Below, piece after piece: positions 56,900 to 64,000 of a stretch of 64,000 bases of DNA. Under the pieces are notes generated by a model. The model was not told where the DNA came from. It ran no database searches and saw only the letters and a program-made list of their open reading frames with translations. The translations under genes were made by a program, and so were the position numbers. This DNA comes from G963556115 sp963678205 (GTDB taxonomy: Bacteria > Planctomycetota > SZUA-567): assembly GCA_963678205.1 (NCBI GenBank), contig OY782760.1:62001-126000 (forward strand). The letters are read 5' to 3'. Every line of letters starts with the position of its first letter. Within the stretch, counting starts at the first letter, position 1.

Positions 56900-57206
56900 T
56901 CATACGGACAATAACAAACCTGAAGAACAGGTAACAATCAAAACCAACCCAGTTGATTTCGCAGCAGCCGTTGCAGAAGCAGTAAAATCAGCCCTCAGTA
57001 AACGCGAAAACCTTCTACTAGACGCTGGAGAATCAGCAGCTTTTGTAGTAGTCAGTAAATCTATGTGGTATACCCTAAATTCTGAAGAAAAGACACCGTC
57101 CCCTGTCAGGCTGAATAGTCGAGTACGCTGGAGACGTGAAGAACTAATCGCGTGGACAGATGCCGGCTGCCCCAACAGATCAAAGTGGGAAAATTTAACT
57201 GCATAA
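56892..57206 (+). CDS. AlpA/excisionase-like DNA-binding protein
   Basis: 104 residues. The C-terminal half is a winged-helix excisionase-type domain (VSKSMWYTLNSEEKTPSPVR, then RVRWRREELIAWTDAGCP), matching the SRRTWYR...RWRRxELxxW pattern of AlpA-like proteins. The N-terminal 50 residues are Ala/Glu-rich helical. AAAGGAG stands before the ATG, which overlaps the helicase relic stop. Its likely role is regulating integrase or directing excision of the island. Confidence 0.82.
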   Translation: MSNHTDNNKPEEQVTIKTNPVDFAAAVAEAVKSALSKRENLLLDAGESAAFVVVSKSMWYTLNSEEKTPSPVRLNSRVRWRREELIAWTDAGCPNRSKWENLTA

Positions 57207-57242
57207 TATAGCGATTAAAACTTGCAAATCGAAACTCTTTGA

Positions 57243-57259
57243 GTTACAATTACAGTAAC
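57243..57259. promoter_or_regulatory. Candidate HigA operator
   Basis: GTTAC-N7-GTAAC lies 20 bp before the higB start. HigA antitoxins usually bind palindromes at this position; assignment is by position only. Confidence 0.35.
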
Positions 57260-57279
57260 AATGATTATAAGGATTTACA

Positions 57280-57561
57280 ATGATATTAAACTTTAAAGAT
57301 AATCGTACTCAAAACGTCTTTGATGGAAACAGAGTCAGAGGTTTCTCAGATGAGTTACAGAGACAGGCTTGCCGTAAACTTGATATGATAAACTATGCTG
57401 ATGTCCTCGATAACTTGCGTGTACCACCCGGCAACAAACTAGAAGCATTAAAGGGCAATTACAAAGGATATTATAGTATCAGAATTAACAATCAATGGCG
57501 CATCATTTTCAAGTGGCAAGGCAAGGATGCAAGTGACGTACAGATTATCGATTATCATTAA
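57280..57561 (+). CDS. higB: HigB-type toxin (RelE superfamily mRNA interferase)
   Basis: 93 residues. Signatures are RKLDMINYADVLDNLRVPPG, KLEALKGNYKGYYSIRINNQ and WRIIFKWQGKDASDVQIIDY, standard for HigB toxins that cleave mRNA on the ribosome. The order toxin-then-antitoxin is the HigBA arrangement. An AAGGA ribosome binding site precedes the start. It is intact, so it likely stabilises the island. Confidence 0.93.
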   Translation: MILNFKDNRTQNVFDGNRVRGFSDELQRQACRKLDMINYADVLDNLRVPPGNKLEALKGNYKGYYSIRINNQWRIIFKWQGKDASDVQIIDYH

Positions 57562-57581
57562 TTATAACCAAGGAGTTTCAA

Positions 57582-57893
57582 ATGTTACCAAAGAATAGAG
57601 TATCAACACACCCCGGCGAGATTCTTCTTGAAGAATTCCTCAAACCGATGGGAATAAGCATTACTAAAGCTGCTACTGCAATGGGTATACACAGGGTCAT
57701 ATTATCCGACACCTGCCACGGCAGACGTGATATGTCCCCACGAGTATGCGCAATCGTAGCAAAGGCTACCAACACAACTGTAGAGTTCTGGCTTGGATTA
57801 CAATCTGGTCATGATGCCAGCAAATACATGCTCAGTCAGGACGGTAAAACAGAATTATCAAAAGTAAAAAAACTTGAAGCTACAGCAAAATAA
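57582..57893 (+). CDS. higA: HigA-type antitoxin (XRE helix-turn-helix)
   Basis: 103 residues. VSTHPGEILLEEFLKPMGIS is the family start, followed by helix-turn-helix KAATAMGIHRVILSDTCHGR and TTVEFWLGLQSGHDASKYM. The family neutralises HigB and represses the operon. It starts 20 bp after higB with AAGGAG. Confidence 0.94.
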   Translation: MLPKNRVSTHPGEILLEEFLKPMGISITKAATAMGIHRVILSDTCHGRRDMSPRVCAIVAKATNTTVEFWLGLQSGHDASKYMLSQDGKTELSKVKKLEATAK

Positions 57894-57920
57894 ATACAAC
57901 TAAATTCATGTAGAAACAAC

Positions 57921-58751
57921 ATGGTTGACTTATTAGAGCTACGTAGGATTGATGCTGATGAACTTGCTTTATCTTTCAAAAAAGCAAGTTTAGAAGGAAA
58001 GGGAACCCCACAAGAAGTATCAGATCGTAGAGAAGCATCTCTACACGCTCTTTTTGCTAAGTACTTTCCGTTTCCATTTCGGGTGGCTAAAGGACAAATT
58101 AATGACAGCCAAGGAGTGAGAAGTAATTCAATAGACTGTTTAGTAATTAGCCCACATCACCCATACACAATTAATGAAAACAATTTGTATTCCTTTATAT
58201 TTGCTGAGGGAGTAGATTTTGCTATTGAACTCAAGCCTGACTTATCAAAAAAAGGCGAACTATTTCGTACTCTTGAACAAATTAAAAGTGTCAAAAAGCT
58301 AACTCGAAAATCACATACCTCTTTTTGGTTTAATTCTTTAAACACTACACAAAAAGAAGTGATCTCAAAAATTCCTGCATTTATTTTTTCAAATACATCA
58401 TATTCAAATATTCAAACCTTAGTAAATAAAATCACCTCATACTACATTAAAAATAAAATTAGTAGGTTAAATCAATTTGATGCAATTGTTATAAACAATA
58501 CAGGAATTCTTTTTAATTACAGAAAGGGTTACTATTTTAGCTTAGAATACATGGTACCAACATTAAAGGAAGGTCTCATATTTGCTAATTATGCTAATGA
58601 CACATTAGCCCAATTTTTATTCTGGCTAAACGACCTGCCATCACTATACGACAGCATGGGTTTACCAATGATTCGATTCTACATTAGCCCTAATATAAAT
58701 GGTTTAAAGCCGTTTCCTAAAAGCAATAAAGAACTTATTAAATTTACGTAA
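57921..58751 (+). CDS. DUF6602-like protein, putative PD-(D/E)XK nuclease fold
   Basis: 276 residues. The N-terminal half has RVAKGQINDSQGVRSNSIDC, with the Asp of the SID motif near residue 73, and FAIELKPDLSKKGELFRTL, an E-x-K pair near residue 110. This spacing matches PD-(D/E)XK nucleases and the DUF6602 pattern. The C-terminal half is unassigned. Proteins of this kind occur in mobile elements and defence loci. No methylase or partner nuclease is adjacent; HigBA is upstream. Function is inferred. Confidence 0.6.
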   Translation: MVDLLELRRIDADELALSFKKASLEGKGTPQEVSDRREASLHALFAKYFPFPFRVAKGQINDSQGVRSNSIDCLVISPHHPYTINENNLYSFIFAEGVDFAIELKPDLSKKGELFRTLEQIKSVKKLTRKSHTSFWFNSLNTTQKEVISKIPAFIFSNTSYSNIQTLVNKITSYYIKNKISRLNQFDAIVINNTGILFNYRKGYYFSLEYMVPTLKEGLIFANYANDTLAQFLFWLNDLPSLYDSMGLPMIRFYISPNINGLKPFPKSNKELIKFT

Positions 58752-60186
58752 TTCAACACTTACTTCAAAATATGCAACATAAGAAATGCAATAAAGGTCA
58801 CAGAATAAGTATAAAGAAACTAAAGAGCGGTAGATATAAAATTGGGCTTTACCTAAAATCAGGCGGTCGCATGCGCATATCAACATATACAGACAAACGT
58901 GCAACAAAGAAACTTGAAGAGAACATATCAGGACTAGATGCCTGCCTTGTAGCAGGAGAACGCACAGACAGAGAGCTTACTATCTGGCTGGAAAACCTGC
59001 CAAACGATATGAAAGAAAAGCTAGTCAAGTACGGTCTACTCTCACAGTCACAACTTGAGAAGTCCAAAACTATCCAGGTGCACCTTGCAGACTTCATACA
59101 GTACCAGACAGACCAAGCAACCAAAGGCAAGCTACAGGACAATCAGGTACAACTCTTAAACTCAAGACTAAGTAGAATACTCAAGGCTTGCAAATTCACC
59201 TACGCCCGTGATATCAACGGCAACAAGATTGATAAATGGGTCACAAAGATGTATCAGACCAAACTATCAGCAAAATCTTGTAATCACTATTTGCAGGCAA
59301 TGAAACAATTCTGTAAATGGCTCTGTGACAACAACCGACTTCAGGATAACCGTAGCCACCCTTAAGCCAATCAGACTCAACTCAGAGAACACAGAGCAGC
59401 GCAGAGCACTCACAGAGGACGAAATCAAAAGACTGCTAACTTATACAATACAGTCAGAAAACAAGCATCATAAATTGACCGGAAGAGTGCGAACATTAAT
59501 CTACCGATCGCTCTCGAAACCGGGCTCAGGCACAATGAGATACGCACACTCAAGCGCCGTGATCTTGACCTCGTAAACATGTCTGTAACCGTCAGAGACG
59601 TCAACGCAAAGAACAGCAATACAGATTACCCTTCCGCTACGCCCAGAGCTTACAGCAGCCCTGCAAGCGTACTTCACCGATCACCCTGCTCTGCCAAGCG
59701 CACAGGCATTTATAAACATGCAGCCAAAGACTGGCGCACCCATGCTGAAACGCGACCTAGAGCCAGCCGGAATCGAATATGAAAACGAGTACGGGAAAGC
59801 AGACTTCCACGCTTTACGTCATACCTTTTGCTCGTTACTAGCCCGTAGTGGTGTCCAACCGCAGACCGCTCAACGCCTGATGCGACACAGCGACATCAAT
59901 CTGAGCATGAAGCATTACACACATATCCTCTTAGACGACAAGAGGATGGCGGTTTCATCACTACCAGAGATTAATATTAAAGAAGAAGTCGCAGAAGCAA
60001 CCGGAACTGAGGATGCTGCAAATTTAGGCAGAATACAGCCACCTTCACTCTGCCCAAATTCTGCCTATTTTCTGCCTAATTGCACGGATTCTACTGATAC
60101 TCCACAGGCAAGTTTTAGACAGAGAAGCGAAAAAGAAACAAGTCAAAATACACTAGTAAACACAGTACCAAACGACGAAAACCCTA

Positions 60187-60226
60187 TAAAAACAAGGGTC
60201 AACGGTACATTAAATACCATTGACCC
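60187..60226 (-). terminator. Island-borne replacement terminator for tRNA-Leu
   Basis: GGGTCAACGGTA (60196-60207) pairs with TACCATTGACCC (60215-60226) with one mismatch, followed on the minus strand by TTGTTTTTATAG. It lies about 14 nt past the tRNA CCA end, inside the integrase tail codons on the opposite strand. Confidence 0.8.
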
Positions 60227-60231
60227 AAGTG

Positions 60232-60265
60232 ATACAAATTGGTGGGCAAGACGGGACTTGAACCC
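60232..60265. repeat. Right attachment site, inside tRNA-Leu
   Basis: The partner of 34183-34216. Bases 60232-60259 are identical to the left copy. It covers the tRNA 3' half of the T-arm, acceptor strand and CCA plus 8 bp downstream. Confidence 0.92.
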
Positions 60266-60326
60266 GTACGAGAGTTATCTCAAGGGATTTTAAATCCCTT
60301 GCGTCTGCCGATTCCGCCACTCGCCC
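60240..60326 (-). tRNA. tRNA-Leu (anticodon TAA)
   Basis: 87 nt including encoded CCA. The acceptor strands GGGCGAG and CTTGCCC pair with one G-U. The anticodon stem AGGGA/TCCCT encloses loop TTTAAAA with anticodon TAA (plus-strand 60290-60292). The long variable arm (TTGAGATAACTCTCGTA region) and T-arm GGGTTCAAGTCCC are those of leucine tRNAs. It decodes UUA. It is the island insertion site, and its 3' end is regenerated by the att core. Confidence 0.97.
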
Positions 60327-60793
60327 GATAAATTAACAGAGCAAGAATTATATTCTTTTCCATATCCATTGGCAAGAAGTAAGTATAACTTTTTTATTTA
60401 TATTAAAACTCAAACTACAATTTATAAATTATTACAAGACATTCAACGGTTCTAACTATCTAAAAACAAAGGCTATACAAAATATAAACAACAAAAATTA
60501 TTAATTTATATATTTTACACTTGAAATTAACTTTATAAACTACATACTTATTGTGCGATTTTACATATAATAGCAACTCAATATATTCGTTTAATAACGG
60601 AACATATTACAATTTAAAGAGTTGCGCATATTCCAACAACCTTGTTATATTCTTTTATAAAAAGGCATATTTAGAAGTACTCAATAGTTTAGTTCATGAA
60701 AATTTTTCTGAGTAATAATTTTCTGTTCATTTACTGTGCTCACTCAAATTATCTGTTAATACTTTAAGTTATAGCAGATAGATAGGAGAAAAA
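60327..60793. other. Intergenic region between tRNA-Leu and dksA-like gene
   Basis: About 465 A/T-rich bases with the divergent tRNA-Leu and dksA promoters expected inside. No gene, RNA or repeat is recognised. Confidence 0.5.
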
Positions 60794-61639
60794 ATGGCAA
60801 AGAAAAAGACTTCAAAAAAAGTAGCAAAGAAGGCGACCAAAAAGAAGACGACACCAAAGGCTGAAAAAAAAGTCCCCACAACGAAAATTGAAAAAAATAT
60901 AGCTTTGGAAAGCTCCATCACAACACCTACACCTAAGATTGAGGATACAGATGATGAAGAGGTCCTACCTGTAAAACTCGAAGGTGATGACCTAAAAAAA
61001 GAAATTAAAGAACTGGAAAGTGTTGACAGCGGCAAAAAGAATTTATCTCCACTCAAGAAGCCAGGAAGAGGCGGTACCCGTAGAGTTAAACCCAAGCATG
61101 TTGTTACTGCTCGCAAACCTACTGGCGGGCTTAAGCTCGCACCAGGCGTAATGATTACTGGTAAAAGCACTAACACTGAAGAACAACCTAAAAAATGCCC
61201 AGAACAAGAAGAATTTAGAAGACTTACTCAAGACGAACTTAAAGAAACGCGAAAAAAGCTTATTGAGCTGCGCGAGCGTATTCTTGAGAATATGCGTAAA
61301 GAAATTGCTGATTATAGGCAACGAGCATCTTCAACTTCTGCTGACCCTGTAGACCAGGCCGCAGATGCTTATGACGATGATGTTACTTTTGAGATTGCAG
61401 CAAATCATGATGAAGAACTTGAGCAAATTGATTCAGCTCTTGAAAAAATAGAAAAAGGAACATATGGCTTATGCGAGATGTGCAGTGTAACCATATCGCC
61501 ATCACGTTTAAAAATACTACCTTTCGCTACTCGCTGTGTAAATTGTCGTGAAAACTACGAAAAGACAAAAATTAAAAAAGAAGTAACTACCTCATGGGCA
61601 TTTCTTGAAGGCGAAGAAACAGAAGAATCAAGCTCTTAA
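60794..61639 (+). CDS. DksA/TraR-type zinc-finger protein with lysine-rich N-terminal extension
   Basis: 281 residues, much longer than DksA (about 150). Residues 1-30 are histone H1-like Lys/Ala repeats (AKKKTSKKVAKKATKKKTTP). Residues 80-110 are basic (KKPGRGGTRRVKPKHVV). The DksA-like part is about 135-281: a coiled-coil hairpin (LTQDELKETRKKLIELRERI) with an acidic tip segment (DPVDQAADAYDDDV), then a four-Cys zinc finger (LCEMCS, RCVNCREN). It should act on RNA polymerase through the secondary channel; the basic tail may hold it on DNA. TAGGAG precedes the ATG. Confidence 0.85.
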   Translation: MAKKKTSKKVAKKATKKKTTPKAEKKVPTTKIEKNIALESSITTPTPKIEDTDDEEVLPVKLEGDDLKKEIKELESVDSGKKNLSPLKKPGRGGTRRVKPKHVVTARKPTGGLKLAPGVMITGKSTNTEEQPKKCPEQEEFRRLTQDELKETRKKLIELRERILENMRKEIADYRQRASSTSADPVDQAADAYDDDVTFEIAANHDEELEQIDSALEKIEKGTYGLCEMCSVTISPSRLKILPFATRCVNCRENYEKTKIKKEVTTSWAFLEGEETEESSS

Positions 61640-61649
61640 TTTTCATAAT

Positions 61650-61709
61650 TATCTTTTAACCAATAAAACCTCTGCACTTATATGCAGAGGTTTTATTGGT
61701 TAAAAGATA
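61650..61709. terminator. 27-bp perfect hairpin between convergent dksA-like gene and dapF
   Basis: Bases 61650-61676 and 61683-61709 are exact reverse complements around a 6-nt loop. The inner AACCTCTGCA/TGCAGAGGTT stem is followed on both strands by T-rich sequence, giving a bidirectional terminator that serves both genes. Confidence 0.9.
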
Positions 61710-61719
61710 TAAAAAGCTG

Positions 61720-62532
61720 CTAAAAATTAACAGTGCCTCTATAAACTTCTTCAGCTGGACCTTCGAGACACACATCTTTATTACAATTATCAGATACAGC
61801 ATATGAAATATTTAATATATCCCCACTCTTTGTTTTAACAATCACAGGAGGAGTCAGATCATACTCTAAAGAGGCTACAATTGCTCCGGCTACAGCCCCT
61901 GTTCCACAGGCAAGAGTTTCTGCTTCAACTCCACGTTCATACGTACGAATAGCAATACCATTTTCATATTTTGATATAAAGTTTGCATTTGTTCCGGCAG
62001 GGGCAAAATTATTGTGATATCTTATAGCAGATCCCAACTTAGCTATATCAACTTCATTAATATCATCTACGGCAACCACGACATGAGGGACCCCAGTATT
62101 AATAAAATAAATATCGCTGGTAATACCTGCATAAGATAGCCCACATATTTTCTCAACCAGCGGCGCGTCGGTAAGTTTGACTCGCACTCTATCCGGTGCT
62201 GTAAGCTCAGCTTCTATAGCACCGGCAATAGTTCGAAAAATAAATTTTTCTTTAAACACCCCAGCCCGTTCAGCAAATACAGCAAAACACCTAGCACCAT
62301 TTCCACACATTTCAGCAGATGTACCATCTGCATTATAAAAATCCCACTTTGCATCATACTCTGAGTCATTTTCAAGAAATATCATACCATCAGCACCAAC
62401 AGCCAAAGCTCTTGGACAAAGTTTTGCTGCAAGGTCACTCTTTTCACTTTCAGAAAAATGAAATTTTCTATTGTCAATCATGATAAAATCATTTCCCGCC
62501 CCTTGCATCTTGGTAAAATTGACTATAGACAT
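61720..62532 (-). CDS. dapF: Diaminopimelate epimerase
   Basis: 270 residues. Converts LL- to meso-diaminopimelate for lysine and peptidoglycan synthesis. The two catalytic cysteines are in EMCGNGARCFA and TLACGTGAVAGA. The N-terminus FTKMQGAGNDFIMID is diagnostic. It lies on the minus strand 40 bp after the CBM9-type gene and ends next to the long hairpin. Presence of DapF implies meso-DAP peptidoglycan or lysine synthesis by the DAP route. Confidence 0.97.
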   Translation of the reverse strand: MSIVNFTKMQGAGNDFIMIDNRKFHFSESEKSDLAAKLCPRALAVGADGMIFLENDSEYDAKWDFYNADGTSAEMCGNGARCFAVFAERAGVFKEKFIFRTIAGAIEAELTAPDRVRVKLTDAPLVEKICGLSYAGITSDIYFINTGVPHVVVAVDDINEVDIAKLGSAIRYHNNFAPAGTNANFISKYENGIAIRTYERGVEAETLACGTGAVAGAIVASLEYDLTPPVIVKTKSGDILNISYAVSDNCNKDVCLEGPAEEVYRGTVNF

Positions 62533-62572
62533 ACAACTCCTTTAAATCACGGGTTAATTTATAAATATTGCT

Positions 62573-64000
62573 TTATTCCGTAAAAGTAATTTCCCCATAC
62601 AAACCGCTCCTAGAATTATCACCATATGTATCAGCCCACTGAACAATTTCAAAACCTGACTTAGACGATTTTTCTTTCTCATCGTCTTCCTCCACAGCGC
62701 TCTCACCTAATTCTTGCTCTGCAAGCTCACCAATATTCATTCGAGACACTCTAACCTTACCTTTTTTTAGATTTCCAATATTATCAGTATTAAATGGATT
62801 TTCGTGCACCGCACTATCCTGATAATCATTTCTACATATATTAAAGCCCCATTTAACCCCATTATTTGGAACAGAGTACATACCTAAAGCCTGATAAGGA
62901 ATAAACACTTCAACAGTATAATATGATGAATAATTCTTAACAACTGCTTCCCATCTAGGATTCCATGCCAACCCTGCGGCATTAGATCTATCAAGCATTA
63001 CCCCCTGAGTATTTACCGCAAACTGATAATAATCACGCCCGTTATTTGCAGGATCAATAAAGATTTCAATACTTTCATCTTTATGAACAGGGTCATCATG
63101 ACTCTTTGCCTTCGTTACTATCTGATCAGGTCTGTCGGCAGCAGCGCGAGCCATAATATATACCCCTCTATTATCATAACTAACTCTTGCTTCAAAAGGC
63201 TGCTTAGGTTCATTACCACTGGCAAGCACAGTAAAGCCTTCAAGTGGCTGTATATTCTTCCAGTTTTCTTCTTTCATAACACCATCAATAAGAATCGACT
63301 CAGCAACATTCCACCTTTTAATATCAGCATACTTTCTCTTTGCCAGTATGAGTGGCTGGCTAGCAGAGCCAACACCATGCATATTTACCTTCAATACAGG
63401 AAGTGATGCAGCAGCATTTTTAGATATAGGCTTTACTTTGAAAGTCGCGCGTCCTTCAAACCCACTCTCCAGCCCGAATTTTACAGCAGCAGGCTCTACT
63501 AGATATGCAGAATCATACGGAATATCCCACACCAGCTCCCCCTTAATGTTTTCAGGAGAGGCGTTGGCAAGAACAAAGGAAATATCCTGTGCTTTCTCTG
63601 GATCTTTTACTGCTTTTGCAGCCTGAGTGGCAATTGTAATAACTTCTCGTTGCAAGGTAAGTGCAGATAAAGCATCCGTTAAAATATCCATCTTCTCAAT
63701 TGCCGGTTCACCACTGACACTCATACCGTCCTTATCAATTGTAACTACATCCAATATCTCTGAATTATCCAGAGCAATAGCTTTCCATTCAAGAGAGTCG
63801 CTACCTGCACTCAGCACCGCTATATGAGGCCTATTAGCCATTGCAGCACGATATTCACGGCCTACAGGCAAACTCTTACCAGTGCTGAGTCCACCGGTTA
63901 CAATGTAGCGAACAGGTTTACTTCCAGCAGCCTGGATAGGCAATGTTCTCTGATAATAATTTCCTCCGCCACTTACAACTAGATCAACCCCGCCAGACTC
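62573..64000 (-). CDS. Metallophosphatase-like protein with C-terminal CBM9-like domain (N-terminus outside window)
   Basis: The frame is open to the window edge (at least 475 codons) and starts outside. The first visible residues GVDLVVSGGGNYYQRTLPI match the end of a purple-acid-phosphatase/metallophosphoesterase domain, where GHxHxY is usual. Here GGGNYY replaces it, so a metal-ligand histidine pair is missing. YIVTGGLST follows. Residues about 255-430 form a CBM9-like/DOMON-type beta-sandwich (ESILIDGVMKEENWKNIQPL, ESIEIFIDPANNGRDYYQFA, VKWGFNICRNDYQDS). The C-terminus is acidic. Likely exported; a carbohydrate-binding enzyme or inactive receptor. The methionine at 63943 is internal. Confidence 0.75.
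   Translation of the reverse strand, partial: ESGGVDLVVSGGGNYYQRTLPIQAAGSKPVRYIVTGGLSTGKSLPVGREYRAAMANRPHIAVLSAGSDSLEWKAIALDNSEILDVVTIDKDGMSVSGEPAIEKMDILTDALSALTLQREVITIATQAAKAVKDPEKAQDISFVLANASPENIKGELVWDIPYDSAYLVEPAAVKFGLESGFEGRATFKVKPISKNAAASLPVLKVNMHGVGSASQPLILAKRKYADIKRWNVAESILIDGVMKEENWKNIQPLEGFTVLASGNEPKQPFEARVSYDNRGVYIMARAAADRPDQIVTKAKSHDDPVHKDESIEIFIDPANNGRDYYQFAVNTQGVMLDRSNAAGLAWNPRWEAVVKNYSSYYTVEVFIPYQALGMYSVPNNGVKWGFNICRNDYQDSAVHENPFNTDNIGNLKKGKVRVSRMNIGELAEQELGESAVEEDDEKEKSSKSGFEIVQWADTYGDNSRSGLYGEITFTE

Larger units (their letters stand above)
34183..60259. mobile_element. 26-kb genomic island integrated at tRNA-Leu(TAA)
   Basis: Bounded by the 28-bp direct repeat. The integrase module (tyrosine integrase, AlpA-like excisionase, DnaB-like relic, HigBA, DUF6602-like protein) lies at the tRNA-proximal end, and a large glycan cluster plus a chemoreceptor fills the rest. 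Several IS3-family remnants lie inside and none are seen outside. The integrase and helicase are frameshifted, so the island is probably no longer mobile by its own means. An alternative is that the glycan region came from later insertions inside a smaller original element. Confidence 0.88.
58772..60293 (+). pseudogene. Tyrosine integrase, three frameshifts
   Basis: The N-terminal region (58772-59365) has an Arg/Lys-rich arm and a SAM-like core-binding domain (SAKSCNHYLQAMKQFCKWLC). Frameshifts at about 59350, 59505 and 59620 break the catalytic domain, recoverable as RALTEDEIKRLLTYTIQSEN, LETGLRHNEIRTLKRRDLDL (Arg I), HALRHTFCSLLARSG (H-x-x-R), RLMRHSDINLSMKHYTHIL (His and Tyr). All catalytic residues survive. 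The last 18 codons (NWWARRDLNPYESYLKGF) are read from the tRNA-Leu gene, antisense. The stop TAA at 60291-60293 overlaps the anticodon. In the circle the frame would continue into the tail at 34188-34493. Confidence 0.88.

Noticed and set aside
1..64000. CRISPR array
   Set aside because: No set of regularly spaced short direct repeats was seen on reading the window.

Overview
The window is a low-GC chromosomal segment from a Gram-negative-type bacterium. It has the classic fatty-acid cluster (rpmF, plsX, fabH, fabD, fabG, acpP, fabF), NadB, HrpA, ThiC, AroA, DapF and a DksA-type protein with a long lysine-rich N-terminus. An RsbU/RsbW/RsbV partner switch, a giant flagellin-like protein, a DUF5610-like protein and very long perfect hairpins as terminators fit a member of the PVC group such as Lentisphaerota. 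That placement is an inference from gene style only; no rRNA or marker-gene comparison was possible.

Layout. 1-3208: a truncated, very large flagellin-like gene on the minus strand. 3451-9640: the lipid cluster, minus strand, with terminators after rpmF, acpP and fabF. 9914-17314: an OleC-like acyl-AMP ligase overlapping nadB, then hrpA. 18130-23592: a DUF5610-like protein (plus), then rsbU-rsbW-rsbV and a secreted unknown (minus). 23883-27649: isochorismatase-like hydrolase, CYTH protein, thiC and aroA (plus). 28084-30538: a LysE-type exporter followed by two tandemly duplicated AraC regulators. 30710-33651: a disordered unknown, then flotillin and NfeD.

34183-60259 is a 26-kb genomic island inserted at the 3' end of a tRNA-Leu(TAA) gene. 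A 28-bp direct repeat made of the tRNA 3' end plus 8 flanking bases marks both ends. The island carries a surface-glycan cluster: HddA/HddC heptose kinase and nucleotidyltransferase, an RmlC-like epimerase, a short-chain dehydrogenase, a split transketolase, several methyltransferases, two B12-binding-type radical SAM enzymes and glycosyltransferases. It also holds a chemoreceptor, at least four decayed IS3-family remnants, a broken DnaB-like helicase, an AlpA-like excisionase, a HigBA toxin-antitoxin pair, a DUF6602-like putative nuclease and a frameshifted tyrosine integrase.

The most interesting observation concerns the island ends. Integration appears to split the integrase gene. Its 3' portion reads into the tRNA, and its stop codon overlaps the anticodon. 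A 92-codon in-frame tail plus a terminator lie 26 kb away at the other end, where they would rejoin the integrase in the excised circle. The tRNA's original terminator was also carried away to the far side of the island, and the island supplies a replacement hairpin just downstream of the tRNA. Three frameshifts in the integrase suggest the island is now fixed in place.

60327-64000: a dksA-like gene and dapF (converging on a 27-bp perfect hairpin), and a partial gene joining a degenerate metallophosphatase domain to a CBM9-like domain.
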